From contig JACFND010000012.1 in NCBI GenBank assembly GCA_019455045.1, forward strand, positions 1 to 56,937: 56,937 bases of DNA, written 5' to 3'. Below are positions 26,711 through 33,528 of the stretch, one piece after another (the first letter of the stretch is position 1; each line of letters starts with the position of its first letter). The notes under the pieces are model-generated. The model saw nothing but the letters and a program-made list of their open reading frames with translations. It was not told where the DNA came from and did not search any database. The stretch is from Flavobacteriia bacterium (GTDB lineage Bacteria; Bacteroidota; Bacteroidia; Flavobacteriales; Weeksellaceae). The translations under genes and the position numbers were made by a program.

Positions 26711-28633
26711 TTAATTCACTTTACCGATTTTGGCTTTCCAATGCTCAGGCCCGTCCTCAACGGTCTCCCATATAAATCCGGGACCGAGTGCATCATACAG
26801 CATCAGATGTTGAGATTTCAAATCCTTATCCGAACTGAGTATGAACGCCTGTCCGTATTCGATAGAATTAAAGGTATTCAGAACCAGTTTATCAAGTTCT
26901 TCATCCGGTTTTTCACCCAAACTGCTCAAATCAATTTTTTGAATCTGATCATCTCCATACAGATCGATCAGCTGAAGCATATCCTGTCTTGCTTCAAACG
27001 CTTTCAGGAAACGGATGGCAAACAGAGTTGTAATCAGGAACAAACCGCCGTAACCGATGAATGCAAGTATATTCGGAATAACCGGATCTCCAAGACGAAC
27101 GCTCTTCATTCCAAACGCGAACAGTCCGCCGGTAATGGTCAGCCCCATAAACCACAGTGCAAGCAGCCACTTTCCAAATTCAAATCTCGACATTCCCCTG
27201 CTCCATTTGCCGATGGTTTTGGGATGAGTCAGTCTGTTGTTGATCGCACTGATTTCTCTTTCACTCAATTTTCTGTTTTGAAGTGTCAGCAAATCATAAA
27301 TCAATATGACCGTTCCGAACGTAAACAGGAATGCAAACAAAGCAAGGAATACGCGGGCTTCTGACATCGCGGGACGAATATGATGTCCCCACCAGTCAAG
27401 TCCGAGGATTCTGTACACATAAATCTGATTGGTTCCTCCGTATGCAAAGCTTGCAACGATTCCGACAATACCGGTAAACAGCATCCAGAATGCGAGTTTT
27501 GACAATTTATCATTAAATCTTTCAATTCCTTTGACCTGTCTGATTCCTTCATAGGCTGCACCGATGACCAGCAGACCAAATGCGCCAAACAGCGCCATGT
27601 GTCCGTGTGAAGCTGTAATCCAGGTTCCGTGTTCCCAAATGTTCACATAGGCAAGTGTCATGGTGAAACCGAGAATTCCTGCGCCGACCATTTCGAACAG
27701 TGCCGATCCGAAGATAAAATAAAATGCAGCCCTGTTTTTGATCGGTTTCAATCCGTGTTTTTCGTCCAGATAAACGTGCCAGATACAGAAAATCAGCGGA
27801 AGCGGTTCCAATGCGCTGAAGAGAGAGCCCCAGAATTGCCAGAATGCGGGTGTACCAATCCAAAAATAATGATGGGAATTACCGATCAAACCGCTGAGGA
27901 TTACAAGACTTACACCCCAGAATACTGCAAAACCGACTTCGCCTTCGTCTGCGCCAAAGAATTTATAAAGCAGGAAACCAATGATGGTGATGTGCAGGAT
28001 TTCCCAGACAGCTTCCACCCAGTAGTGAACCACATACCATCTGAAATATTCCTGAAGATCAAGATTTTCTGATGAAAACAATGCAAAAACCCAAACGGTT
28101 GCCAGTCCGACAACCCCGACTGCCAGTCCCCAATGCATCTCATTCCATTCCTTTTTCTTTTTCGGGAACATATGAAGCGTCAGGAAAGCAAAAATACTGA
28201 AGCCGATCAGCAGCAGAAATCCTGTAATCCGGCCGCCTTCCAGAAATTCCTTTCCCTGCTGCAGCAGCGGGACATTGCCCACCCAGCCTGCAATACCTTT
28301 GTGTGCAAGCGGAAGTGTGATAAATGACCAGATTGCAATCACCCAAAGCGCAATCAGCAGGAATTTGACAAGCCAAACCGGCCTCACATCGCGCTGACCC
28401 AGGATTGGACCGATCAGCAATATGGTACCGATAAAACCGGTTACAACCCAGACAACTGCAAAGTTGAGGTGGAACGCTCTTGCCACATTAAAATTCAAAG
28501 TCCCCTGAAGAATGGTCGGGTCAAGATGAATGATAGCAAGCAATAATCCGAATAACATCTGGATTGCAAAGAACAATAGCATACTGATGAAGAATCCGTA
28601 TGACAAACGCTGTGTTTTAAATTGAATCTTCAT
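26711..28633 (-). CDS. norB: Nitric oxide reductase large subunit with C-terminal DUF2249-like tail
   Basis: Reduces two NO to N2O at a heme b3-FeB centre in the inner membrane. 640 aa, longer than ordinary cNOR NorB (about 450-475 aa). All key residues appear in order: His55 (low-spin heme), His203 and Glu207 in VVHYWVEAVWE, His254-His255 in SHHYFWIGTP (FeB), Glu276 in SALEPLPL, and His343 and His345 in ASHGHMALFG. Glutamates and three FeB histidines mark a NOR, not an oxygen reductase. After the last helix (about 525-545) comes a soluble tail. Its residues 578-640 match the DUF2249 pattern (GPGFIWETVEDGPEHWKAKIGK) but lack the NDHDP motif. The gene is 6 nt after norC. Residue numbers are counted by hand. 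Confidence 0.9.
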   Translation of the reverse strand: MKIQFKTQRLSYGFFISMLLFFAIQMLFGLLLAIIHLDPTILQGTLNFNVARAFHLNFAVVWVVTGFIGTILLIGPILGQRDVRPVWLVKFLLIALWVIAIWSFITLPLAHKGIAGWVGNVPLLQQGKEFLEGGRITGFLLLIGFSIFAFLTLHMFPKKKKEWNEMHWGLAVGVVGLATVWVFALFSSENLDLQEYFRWYVVHYWVEAVWEILHITIIGFLLYKFFGADEGEVGFAVFWGVSLVILSGLIGNSHHYFWIGTPAFWQFWGSLFSALEPLPLIFCIWHVYLDEKHGLKPIKNRAAFYFIFGSALFEMVGAGILGFTMTLAYVNIWEHGTWITASHGHMALFGAFGLLVIGAAYEGIRQVKGIERFNDKLSKLAFWMLFTGIVGIVASFAYGGTNQIYVYRILGLDWWGHHIRPAMSEARVFLALFAFLFTFGTVILIYDLLTLQNRKLSEREISAINNRLTHPKTIGKWSRGMSRFEFGKWLLALWFMGLTITGGLFAFGMKSVRLGDPVIPNILAFIGYGGLFLITTLFAIRFLKAFEARQDMLQLIDLYGDDQIQKIDLSSLGEKPDEELDKLVLNTFNSIEYGQAFILSSDKDLKSQHLMLYDALGPGFIWETVEDGPEHWKAKIGKVN

Positions 28634-28639
28634 AGTTAT

Positions 28640-29602
28640 TTATTTTATGCTTTTGATATATTCGATAATTGCATCCATATCCTGTTCCGAAACGATACCG
28701 TCATAAGAAGGCATCAGTCCCGGTTGGAAACCTTTGACTATCTGATCATTCGGTTTGAGGATTGAATTTTTCAGATATTCATCATCAACCGTAACTGAAG
28801 ATCCGTCAGACAGTGCGACCGGTTCACCGTACAGTTTTTTCCAGCTCGGCCCGATTTTGACCGAACCGTCTGTTGAGTGACAGGCCATACAGCCCATGGC
28901 ATTTGCAACCTCTTCACCGCTTGGTGCAGTTGCATCACCGCCTGCATCACCCGATGCTGTTGCAACAGCAGTTTTCACAGGCAGTCCGCTTTTGGCTTCC
29001 AAATGTTTTTTGGCTTCATCAATGACCGTCTGTTTTGCGAAAACTTCCGGCGGCCAGCCTGCCGTATTGATCTCTGATGTATATTTCAGAAACGCAACCA
29101 GACCGTCGATCTCGTCTTTTGAAAACTTCAGATTGGGCATCAGTGCATCCACTCCACCGCGCTCGTCAACTCTTTCTTTTGCCTTTGGATATTCTGAATA
29201 ATAATCATCCAGATTGCCGATTCCTTTGACAGAAGCTTCGCCGTTTTTGATCAGTTCGTTGAGTTGAATATTCACAACCGCTTCGGTCGGATATGCACCC
29301 GGAGAGCCAAGATAAGCAAGCAGCCATGCCGGACCGGTCTGTTCATAGATTTTGGTCAGATCGGGTGCAAAATAAGCTCCGTTGCCCACTATGGTGTGAC
29401 AGTCCATACAGTTGTATGCCTGAAAAACCTGTTTTCCCGTCAGTGCATTCTGACCGGCAAAAGTGATATTCACTGTGTGTGGTCTTTTTCTGTTTTCGGT
29501 TTCAACAAATGACAAAACACCGAGAACAGTCCATACAATCACCATCAGACCAATGACCCAGATAGCGATCTTTCTTGATTTCTGTTCTTTTGGGTTAACC
29601 AT
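28640..29602 (-). CDS. norC: NorC-like cytochrome c fused to a second cytochrome c domain
   Basis: 320-aa membrane-anchored cytochrome that feeds electrons to NorB. An N-terminal anchor (about 12-33) precedes the first domain, with heme motif CMDCH (65-69) and NGAYFAPDLTKIY as in NorC, and a likely Met ligand in LMPNLKFS. An Ala/Gly/Thr-rich linker (about 208-230) leads to a second domain with CMACH (238-242) and LMPSYDG, resembling the cytochrome c attached to oxidase subunit II. Ordinary NorC has one heme (about 150 aa), so the second domain may be a built-in electron donor. It overlaps the small membrane gene upstream by 8 nt. Confidence 0.87.
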   Translation of the reverse strand: MVNPKEQKSRKIAIWVIGLMVIVWTVLGVLSFVETENRKRPHTVNITFAGQNALTGKQVFQAYNCMDCHTIVGNGAYFAPDLTKIYEQTGPAWLLAYLGSPGAYPTEAVVNIQLNELIKNGEASVKGIGNLDDYYSEYPKAKERVDERGGVDALMPNLKFSKDEIDGLVAFLKYTSEINTAGWPPEVFAKQTVIDEAKKHLEAKSGLPVKTAVATASGDAGGDATAPSGEEVANAMGCMACHSTDGSVKIGPSWKKLYGEPVALSDGSSVTVDDEYLKNSILKPNDQIVKGFQPGLMPSYDGIVSEQDMDAIIEYIKSIK

Positions 29603-29846
29603 TGCAGCCTTCTATATGGTGTCTCTCATGACTGAGCAAAATAAGGAGGGCTCTGACAAAAGCCCACATGGTATATACGCCGAGTATAGCGCCCAAAGCA
29701 TAATAAATCACCCATGCAGCCATTGAATCAGCATAGAAGTAAAATCCAAAACTCCAGGGAGTCGATATCAAAATAAAAAAGATGGTAAACAGCACCGTGA
29801 TAACATACAGTTGCCGTTTGTTTTTTAAAATACTGTTACCGCACAT
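29595..29846 (-). CDS. Small two-helix membrane protein at the head of the nor operon
   Basis: 83 aa. Two hydrophobic helices (about 13-34 and 43-69) lie between a short basic N-terminus and a His/Cys-containing tail LSHERHHIEGCNG. No named family is recognised. Its 3' end overlaps norC by 8 nt, so the two are translationally coupled and the protein probably belongs to the reductase complex or its assembly. The sequence AAGGAGGAG (29902-29894 on minus) is an unusually strong ribosome-binding-like site for this genome, but it sits nearly 50 nt before this ATG. Confidence 0.7.
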   Translation of the reverse strand: MCGNSILKNKRQLYVITVLFTIFFILISTPWSFGFYFYADSMAAWVIYYALGAILGVYTMWAFVRALLILLSHERHHIEGCNG

Positions 29847-29917
29847 ATTAATTAAGATTTAAAATTTTTCAGCATCGCAGGATTCCAATGCTCTCCTCCT
29901 TAAATCTTCTGCATTAA

Positions 29918-29940
29918 TATTAAGCCGTATCTGCTTAATA
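29918..29940. promoter_or_regulatory. Inverted repeat in the leader of the nor operon
   Basis: TATTAAGC and GCTTAATA are perfect 8-bp arms separated by 7 bp, 72 bp before the first nor gene. It could be an operator or an RNA hairpin. No regulator can be named. Confidence 0.35.
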
Positions 29941-30248
29941 AATTTTCAAACCGCGTGGGAACCCTTCATCAATCCAAATGCAACTCTGTCGCTCATATCC
30001 AAATAATTACGTTTGTGTATTTAAGACTAATCTGTCTCAAATATAAATATTATTTTGAATAAAATACCATATTGTCCTTTATATTTCAGTCAGATTGATC
30101 ATTTTTTATGAGTACAATCACAAAATCAGCGAGTTAAAAAATAAAATTTTGAGAATTTAAAACCGCTTGGAATGGAAATCAGCCGTTTACAAACGGAATT
30201 TGGAATTTATATCAAAGCAGACTTAAAATTGTTTTTATTCTCAGATTT

Positions 30249-30292
30249 GTAACCTCGGTTACTGTTTGTTTGTTTTTTCATCCATAAATTTG
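30249..30292 (+). promoter_or_regulatory. Palindromic activator-like site and promoter of the DUF302 gene
   Basis: A 14-bp perfect palindrome, GTAAC-CTCG-GTTAC (30249-30262), has the 5-4-5 layout typical of CRP/FNR-family sites. It lies directly before a TTG (30266-30268) and a TAAATTTG -7 box (30285-30292). The palindrome centre falls about 42 bp before the expected start of transcription, where class II activators bind. A CRP/FNR-type NO or oxygen sensor is inferred; none is encoded in the window. Confidence 0.5.
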
Positions 30293-30319
30293 TTTTCGAA
30301 TTCAAATCTTAAAAAGATC

Positions 30320-30703
30320 ATGAGTTATACATTTTCAAAAATTACAAATAAGGAGTTTGATGAAGCAGTTTTGAAAACCACCGAAGAACTCAAAAAAGAA
30401 GGTTTTGGAATACTGACAGAAATCGACATCAAAGAGACGCTCAAAAATAAACTGGACGTAGATTTCAGAAAATACAAAATACTGGGTGCATGCAACCCGC
30501 CGTTTGCACATCGCGCACTTTTGGCAGAACCCGAAATCGGAAGCATGCTTCCCTGCAATGTGGTTGTTCAGGAAACCGATAATGGCGTTATGATCAGCGC
30601 AGTCGATCCGGTCGCGTCCATGATGGCAGTCAAAAATGATGATTTGGGGGAATTGGCAGCCGAAGTAAGCAGCAAATTGAAAAAAGTAATTGAAAGCATA
30701 TAA
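30320..30703 (+). CDS. DUF302 domain protein
   Basis: 127 aa from the ATG at 30320. The longer in-frame extension would start inside the promoter. The whole protein is one DUF302 domain: EELKKEGFGILTEIDIKETLKNKL, the ACNPPFAHRAL segment (residues 57-67) and GSMLPCNVVVQE. No signal peptide or membrane segment. The biochemical role of DUF302 is not established; a Cys and a His are conserved in the central loop. It diverges from the nor operon and lies beside a triple-DUF2249 gene, suggesting a role in the NO response. Confidence 0.85.
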   Translation: MSYTFSKITNKEFDEAVLKTTEELKKEGFGILTEIDIKETLKNKLDVDFRKYKILGACNPPFAHRALLAEPEIGSMLPCNVVVQETDNGVMISAVDPVASMMAVKNDDLGELAAEVSSKLKKVIESI

Positions 30704-30770
30704 TAACCAACCAACCAAGCAAACCAACTATTTAACTGACTGACCAGCCAAAAACCAAACCAACCTTTCG
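30704..30770 (+). other. C/A-rich low-complexity 3' segment after the DUF302 gene
   Basis: The stretch is built from repeated ACCA/CCAA units and is nearly free of G between the DUF302 stop and the terminator. Its composition differs from all other spacers here. It could be an unstructured 3' UTR or binding target. No reading frame of interest. Confidence 0.4.
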
Positions 30771-30772
30771 AA

Positions 30773-30803
30773 AAGCCCCGTATGTCAATGACGTACGGGG
30801 CTT
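30773..30803. terminator. Bidirectional terminator-like hairpin
   Basis: AAGCCCCGTA (30773-30782) pairs perfectly with TACGGGGCTT (30794-30803). It lies between the convergent DUF302 and DUF2249 genes and can serve both. The U tracts are short. Confidence 0.65.
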
Positions 30804-30827
30804 AAAGTTTATATAAAGATTTTGTTT

Positions 30828-31580
30828 TTATTCTTTGGTCTTGATCACTCTGACCTTCCACTGATCCGGTCCTTCTTCCAGATATTCCCAGCGGAAAGGT
30901 TCTTTGCTTTCTGCTTCCATCTGATAATATAAAGGCAGCGGATCATGATCATTCAAAAATTCAAAAGCTTCGCCTGCCTGAATATCTGCAAATGCTTTGT
31001 AAAACATTTCGTGTCTTTCTGCCGGCGGAAAAGGTCTCAGATCCATTTCGTTGACCACCGAAAAACCATCGTCGCCCAAACCGCTTTTTACTTCTTTTAT
31101 AAGATGAACCACTATTTCTCCTTCATCTTTCTTTTTGTAAATCCATTTGTGCTGACCTTCAAATTTCTGCATAAAGATATGGTGGATTTCAACCGGATCT
31201 TCGGCTGCGATAATCTCCATCACATCGCCCTGCTGCATCATCCCGTAACGGTGAAAAACGATCTGTTTCCATTCTTTGGGATCAGCTTTTCTCAAATCCA
31301 TCAAAGTCGAAATATCCGTAAATTCTCTTCCCTGCGAAGCTTCTGTTCGTGTTACTTTCACTTTCCATTCTCTTCCGCCGCGGTTCAGATATTCCCAACC
31401 GACCACATCGCCGTATATCGATCTGAATTCGTAATATAGCGGTTTCGGATCATGATCATTTATAAAGGTGAAACTCTGGTCAACCGGCAGTTCACCAAAC
31501 ATTTTCACCAAAAGTTTGTGACGTTCAATAGGCACCAGCACCCGAACGTCCAATTCTTCATTGTTTAAATTTTCGCTCAT
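30828..31580 (-). CDS. Protein with three tandem DUF2249 units
   Basis: 250-aa soluble protein. Unit 1 (about 10-78) and unit 3 (about 176-248) carry the full DUF2249 signature: ERH, NDHDPxPLYY and a closing WEYL...W-K-V. Unit 2 (about 88-165) keeps the frame of the fold, but NDHDP is replaced by AAEDP and the end is more divergent. DUF2249 proteins are common in denitrifiers and often linked to hemerythrin or iron-repair (RIC/ScdA) proteins; their chemistry is unknown. The His of NDHDP suggests metal or heme binding. The NorB tail of this locus is a fourth copy. A palindrome at 31611-31624 precedes the gene. Confidence 0.85.
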   Translation of the reverse strand: MSENLNNEELDVRVLVPIERHKLLVKMFGELPVDQSFTFINDHDPKPLYYEFRSIYGDVVGWEYLNRGGREWKVKVTRTEASQGREFTDISTLMDLRKADPKEWKQIVFHRYGMMQQGDVMEIIAAEDPVEIHHIFMQKFEGQHKWIYKKKDEGEIVVHLIKEVKSGLGDDGFSVVNEMDLRPFPPAERHEMFYKAFADIQAGEAFEFLNDHDPLPLYYQMEAESKEPFRWEYLEEGPDQWKVRVIKTKE

Positions 31581-31610
31581 TATTGTTTTATTTTAATTTG
31601 AACTGTCTTT

Positions 31611-31624
31611 AACTGAAAACAGTT
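31611..31624. promoter_or_regulatory. Palindrome upstream of the triple DUF2249 gene
   Basis: AACTG-AAAA-CAGTT is a 14-bp inverted repeat, 31 bp before the start codon. The half-site differs from the one before the DUF302 gene. Operator role inferred only. Confidence 0.3.
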
Positions 31625-31702
31625 TCGATTTAAATTTTTATTTATCAGCCGCTAAGTTAATCAAAAAAGGAGGAAGCTGTCTTAAATCGGTTATGTTTTA
31701 AA

Positions 31703-33115
31703 TCAGCTGAAAACAAGCAGACCGATGCCGAAAATTAAAAATCCGAGCAGCATCACCAGAAAACTGTACGGAAGCAGCTGTTGAGGTTTCAGCTTTGTGA
31801 TTCCAAGCAGCGGCAATGCCCAGAAAGGCTGCAGCATATTGGTCCACTGATCTCCGTAAGCCATTGCCAGTATGGTTTTGGGCAGACTGGCATCCAAACG
31901 GCTCGCGGTTTCAATTACAATCGGTCCCTGAACCGACCACTGTCCTCCTCCGCTCGGAATGAACATATTGACCAGACCTGCACTGATAAAAGTGAAAAAC
32001 GGAAGAGTTTTCGAATTTGCAATCGAAGTAATCGAATCCGAAAACAGTACGATCAGACCGCTGCTCTGCATGATGGCGAGTATTCCGAAATAAAACGGAA
32101 ACTGAATCAGTATGCCCGAAACATCATTGATCGCAATGTCCAATGATTTTAAAAAATTGCTGATGCTCCTGTGCAAAAGAAGCGACAAACCGAGAAACAT
32201 AAAGTTGATGAAATTCAGCTGAATAAATCCAAGCGAACCGTCTCCTTCATAATTCACAGCTTTGTAAATTCCAAGCAGCAAAAACGAAGCACCCAGACCC
32301 ATTCCCAGAATCCTGCTGTAATCGAGTCTTTCTGCGCCTTCCGGTTTTTCATCTTCCGATTTTAAAACATGTGCAAATTCAGCATCAAATTTTGGAATCT
32401 GTTCATTTTTTGATTTTTTGGCAATCAGATAAAGAAGCGCGGGAATCAGTATCAGACAGCTTAAAGCAATGATGATATTGAGCGACGAACCTATGGTCAG
32501 CTCAAAAGGAACATTGTTCGGGAAATTACCGCTGATGTGTGCATTTTTCATCATTTCGGGAATATATCCTTCCTCCATCGATTTTGTGGTTGCACTGCCC
32601 GAAAGTCCGCCGTGCCAGACCATCATGGTTGCATATCCGGCTGCTCCGACCAGACCGTAATTCAGTGGTTTGTGTTCTTTTGCAAATTTTTCGGCAACCT
32701 TTCTCGCCATAATCGCGCCAAAGATCAGTCCCAATCCCCAGTTGATCAGACCAAGTGTGATTGCTCCGAGAGAAACGGTTATCACACTCGATGCTGTGGT
32801 GTTGCAGTAATTCAGCAAAGCCTGTATCAGCCTGTCAACAGCAGGTGTCAGTGCCAGAATGTGACCGAGCACCAGTATCATCATCATTTGAAACGCAAAA
32901 TACAATCCGCCCGCAGAACTGTCCCACAATCCGTTTTCCCAGGAAGTGACCATTTTGATGAAAAAATCAAAATGAGGTTCTGATTTTGGTTTTGCCACAA
33001 ACTGTGCAAGCAGCAGTGTGACAATGGTGAGCAGTATTGCGATTGTAAAAGGGCTGGGCAGAAGGTTTTTAAAAATTCTGATCAGTCTGCCCTGATGATT
33101 TTCTGTAACTGACAC
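31703..33115 (-). CDS. AtoE-type short-chain fatty acid transporter
   Basis: 470-aa inner-membrane protein with about twelve hydrophobic helices, of the short-chain fatty acid transporter family (AtoE, TIGR00366). Recognisable parts are LLPSPFTIAILLTIVTL at the first helix, the loop GGLSGSATTKSMEEG and the late motif MFIPSGGGQWSVQGPIV. It probably imports butyrate-like acids or acetoacetate. The start is GTG at 33115; no ATG lies before helix 1. No CoA-transferase or thiolase gene is adjacent. A well-spaced promoter lies at 33289-33320, inside a repeat-bearing upstream region. Confidence 0.88.
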   Translation of the reverse strand: MSVTENHQGRLIRIFKNLLPSPFTIAILLTIVTLLLAQFVAKPKSEPHFDFFIKMVTSWENGLWDSSAGGLYFAFQMMMILVLGHILALTPAVDRLIQALLNYCNTTASSVITVSLGAITLGLINWGLGLIFGAIMARKVAEKFAKEHKPLNYGLVGAAGYATMMVWHGGLSGSATTKSMEEGYIPEMMKNAHISGNFPNNVPFELTIGSSLNIIIALSCLILIPALLYLIAKKSKNEQIPKFDAEFAHVLKSEDEKPEGAERLDYSRILGMGLGASFLLLGIYKAVNYEGDGSLGFIQLNFINFMFLGLSLLLHRSISNFLKSLDIAINDVSGILIQFPFYFGILAIMQSSGLIVLFSDSITSIANSKTLPFFTFISAGLVNMFIPSGGGQWSVQGPIVIETASRLDASLPKTILAMAYGDQWTNMLQPFWALPLLGITKLKPQQLLPYSFLVMLLGFLIFGIGLLVFS

Positions 33116-33224
33116 TGATTTGATGATTTTTGAACCATAAAATTATAGATTTTATTTGAAGCAACAGAAAAGTTGGATTTAAAAATTTGATTTTGAATGG
33201 CATTCGGTAAGGCCGGCAATAGGG

Positions 33225-33252
33225 AAAGCCATCTCCAAAAGGAAAATGGCTT
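33225..33252. repeat. Hairpin in the transporter leader
   Basis: AAAGCCAT (33225-33232) and ATGGCTTT (33245-33252) form a perfect 8-bp stem. Its right arm and flank (ATGGCTTTCGTG) resemble those of the larger hairpin at 33388-33422, so the two may share an origin. Confidence 0.5.
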
Positions 33253-33288
33253 TCGTGTTGAGTTCATATACCTAAATTTCAGGTACAA

Positions 33289-33320
33289 CAAATATACATT
33301 CAGCCATCGGTCTTATTCAA
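33289..33320 (-). promoter_or_regulatory. Promoter of the fatty acid transporter
   Basis: On minus: TTG (33320-33318), 21 bp, TATATTTG (33296-33289), a full match to the flavobacterial pattern. The TTG is the last part of repeat copy A, so a protein bound to that repeat would touch the polymerase. Confidence 0.55.
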
Positions 33321-33352
33321 GGGGAATTCCACCCTATTTCAGGGAGGAATCC
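33316..33352 (-). repeat. Regulatory repeat, copy A
   Basis: About 37 bp with the plus-strand pattern TCAAGGGGaattccACCCTATTTCAgggaGGAATCC. It shares most positions with copy B at 33481 and ends at the -33 element of the transporter promoter. Confidence 0.55.
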
Positions 33353-33387
33353 ATTCAAAAAAAGTTATGGGTTTTAGGGAATTCCTG

Positions 33388-33422
33388 CACGAAGCCATTC
33401 CAGGAATTGAAATGGCTTCGTG
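33388..33422. repeat. 12-bp perfect hairpin
   Basis: CACGAAGCCATT (33388-33399) pairs with AATGGCTTCGTG (33411-33422) across an 11-nt loop. No T tract follows in either direction, so it is not a standard terminator. Confidence 0.6.
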
Positions 33423-33480
33423 ACACAGGTTTAGATTTAGGTTAAAAAATCACTACAAAGGGAATCATAATATTATTTTT

Positions 33481-33521
33481 TGTCAAGGGGGTTTTTCCCC
33501 TATTTTCAAGGTTGAATTTCC
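33481..33521 (-). repeat. Regulatory repeat, copy B
   Basis: About 41 bp related to copy A (TCAAGGGGGtttttCCCCTATTTTCAAGG core). On minus it also ends in TTG, and 20 bp further is TCCCTTTG, one mismatch from TAnnTTTG, so a second promoter may sit here. Confidence 0.5.
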
Positions 33522-33528
33522 CCAGGGA

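Larger units (their letters stand above)
29847..30319. other. Divergent control region between the nor operon and the DUF302 gene
   Basis: 473 bp without a convincing gene. It holds a minus-strand TATATTTG box (30045-30038), a candidate -7 for the nor operon with no TTG at the usual distance, the inverted repeat 29918-29940, and the palindrome plus promoter of the DUF302 gene (30249-30292). A possible 7-codon leader peptide on minus lies just downstream of the strong AAGGAGGAG; I do not call it. Confidence 0.45.
33116..33528. other. 413-bp upstream region of the fatty acid transporter with repeats and hairpins
   Basis: No gene is seen. From the transporter outward it holds a leader hairpin (33225-33252), a promoter (33289-33320), repeat copy A (33316-33352), a 12-bp hairpin (33388-33422) and repeat copy B (33481-33521). 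This is far more structure than in any other spacer of the window. Confidence 0.6.

Noticed and set aside
29870..29902. Leader peptide after the strong AAGGAGGAG in the nor leader
   Set aside because: The only ATG frame has 7 codons with poor spacing from the site. Not enough to call a regulatory peptide.
30704..30770. CRISPR-like array in the CCAA-rich tract
   Set aside because: The units are 4-5 bp with no constant repeat or spacer lengths; low-complexity DNA only.
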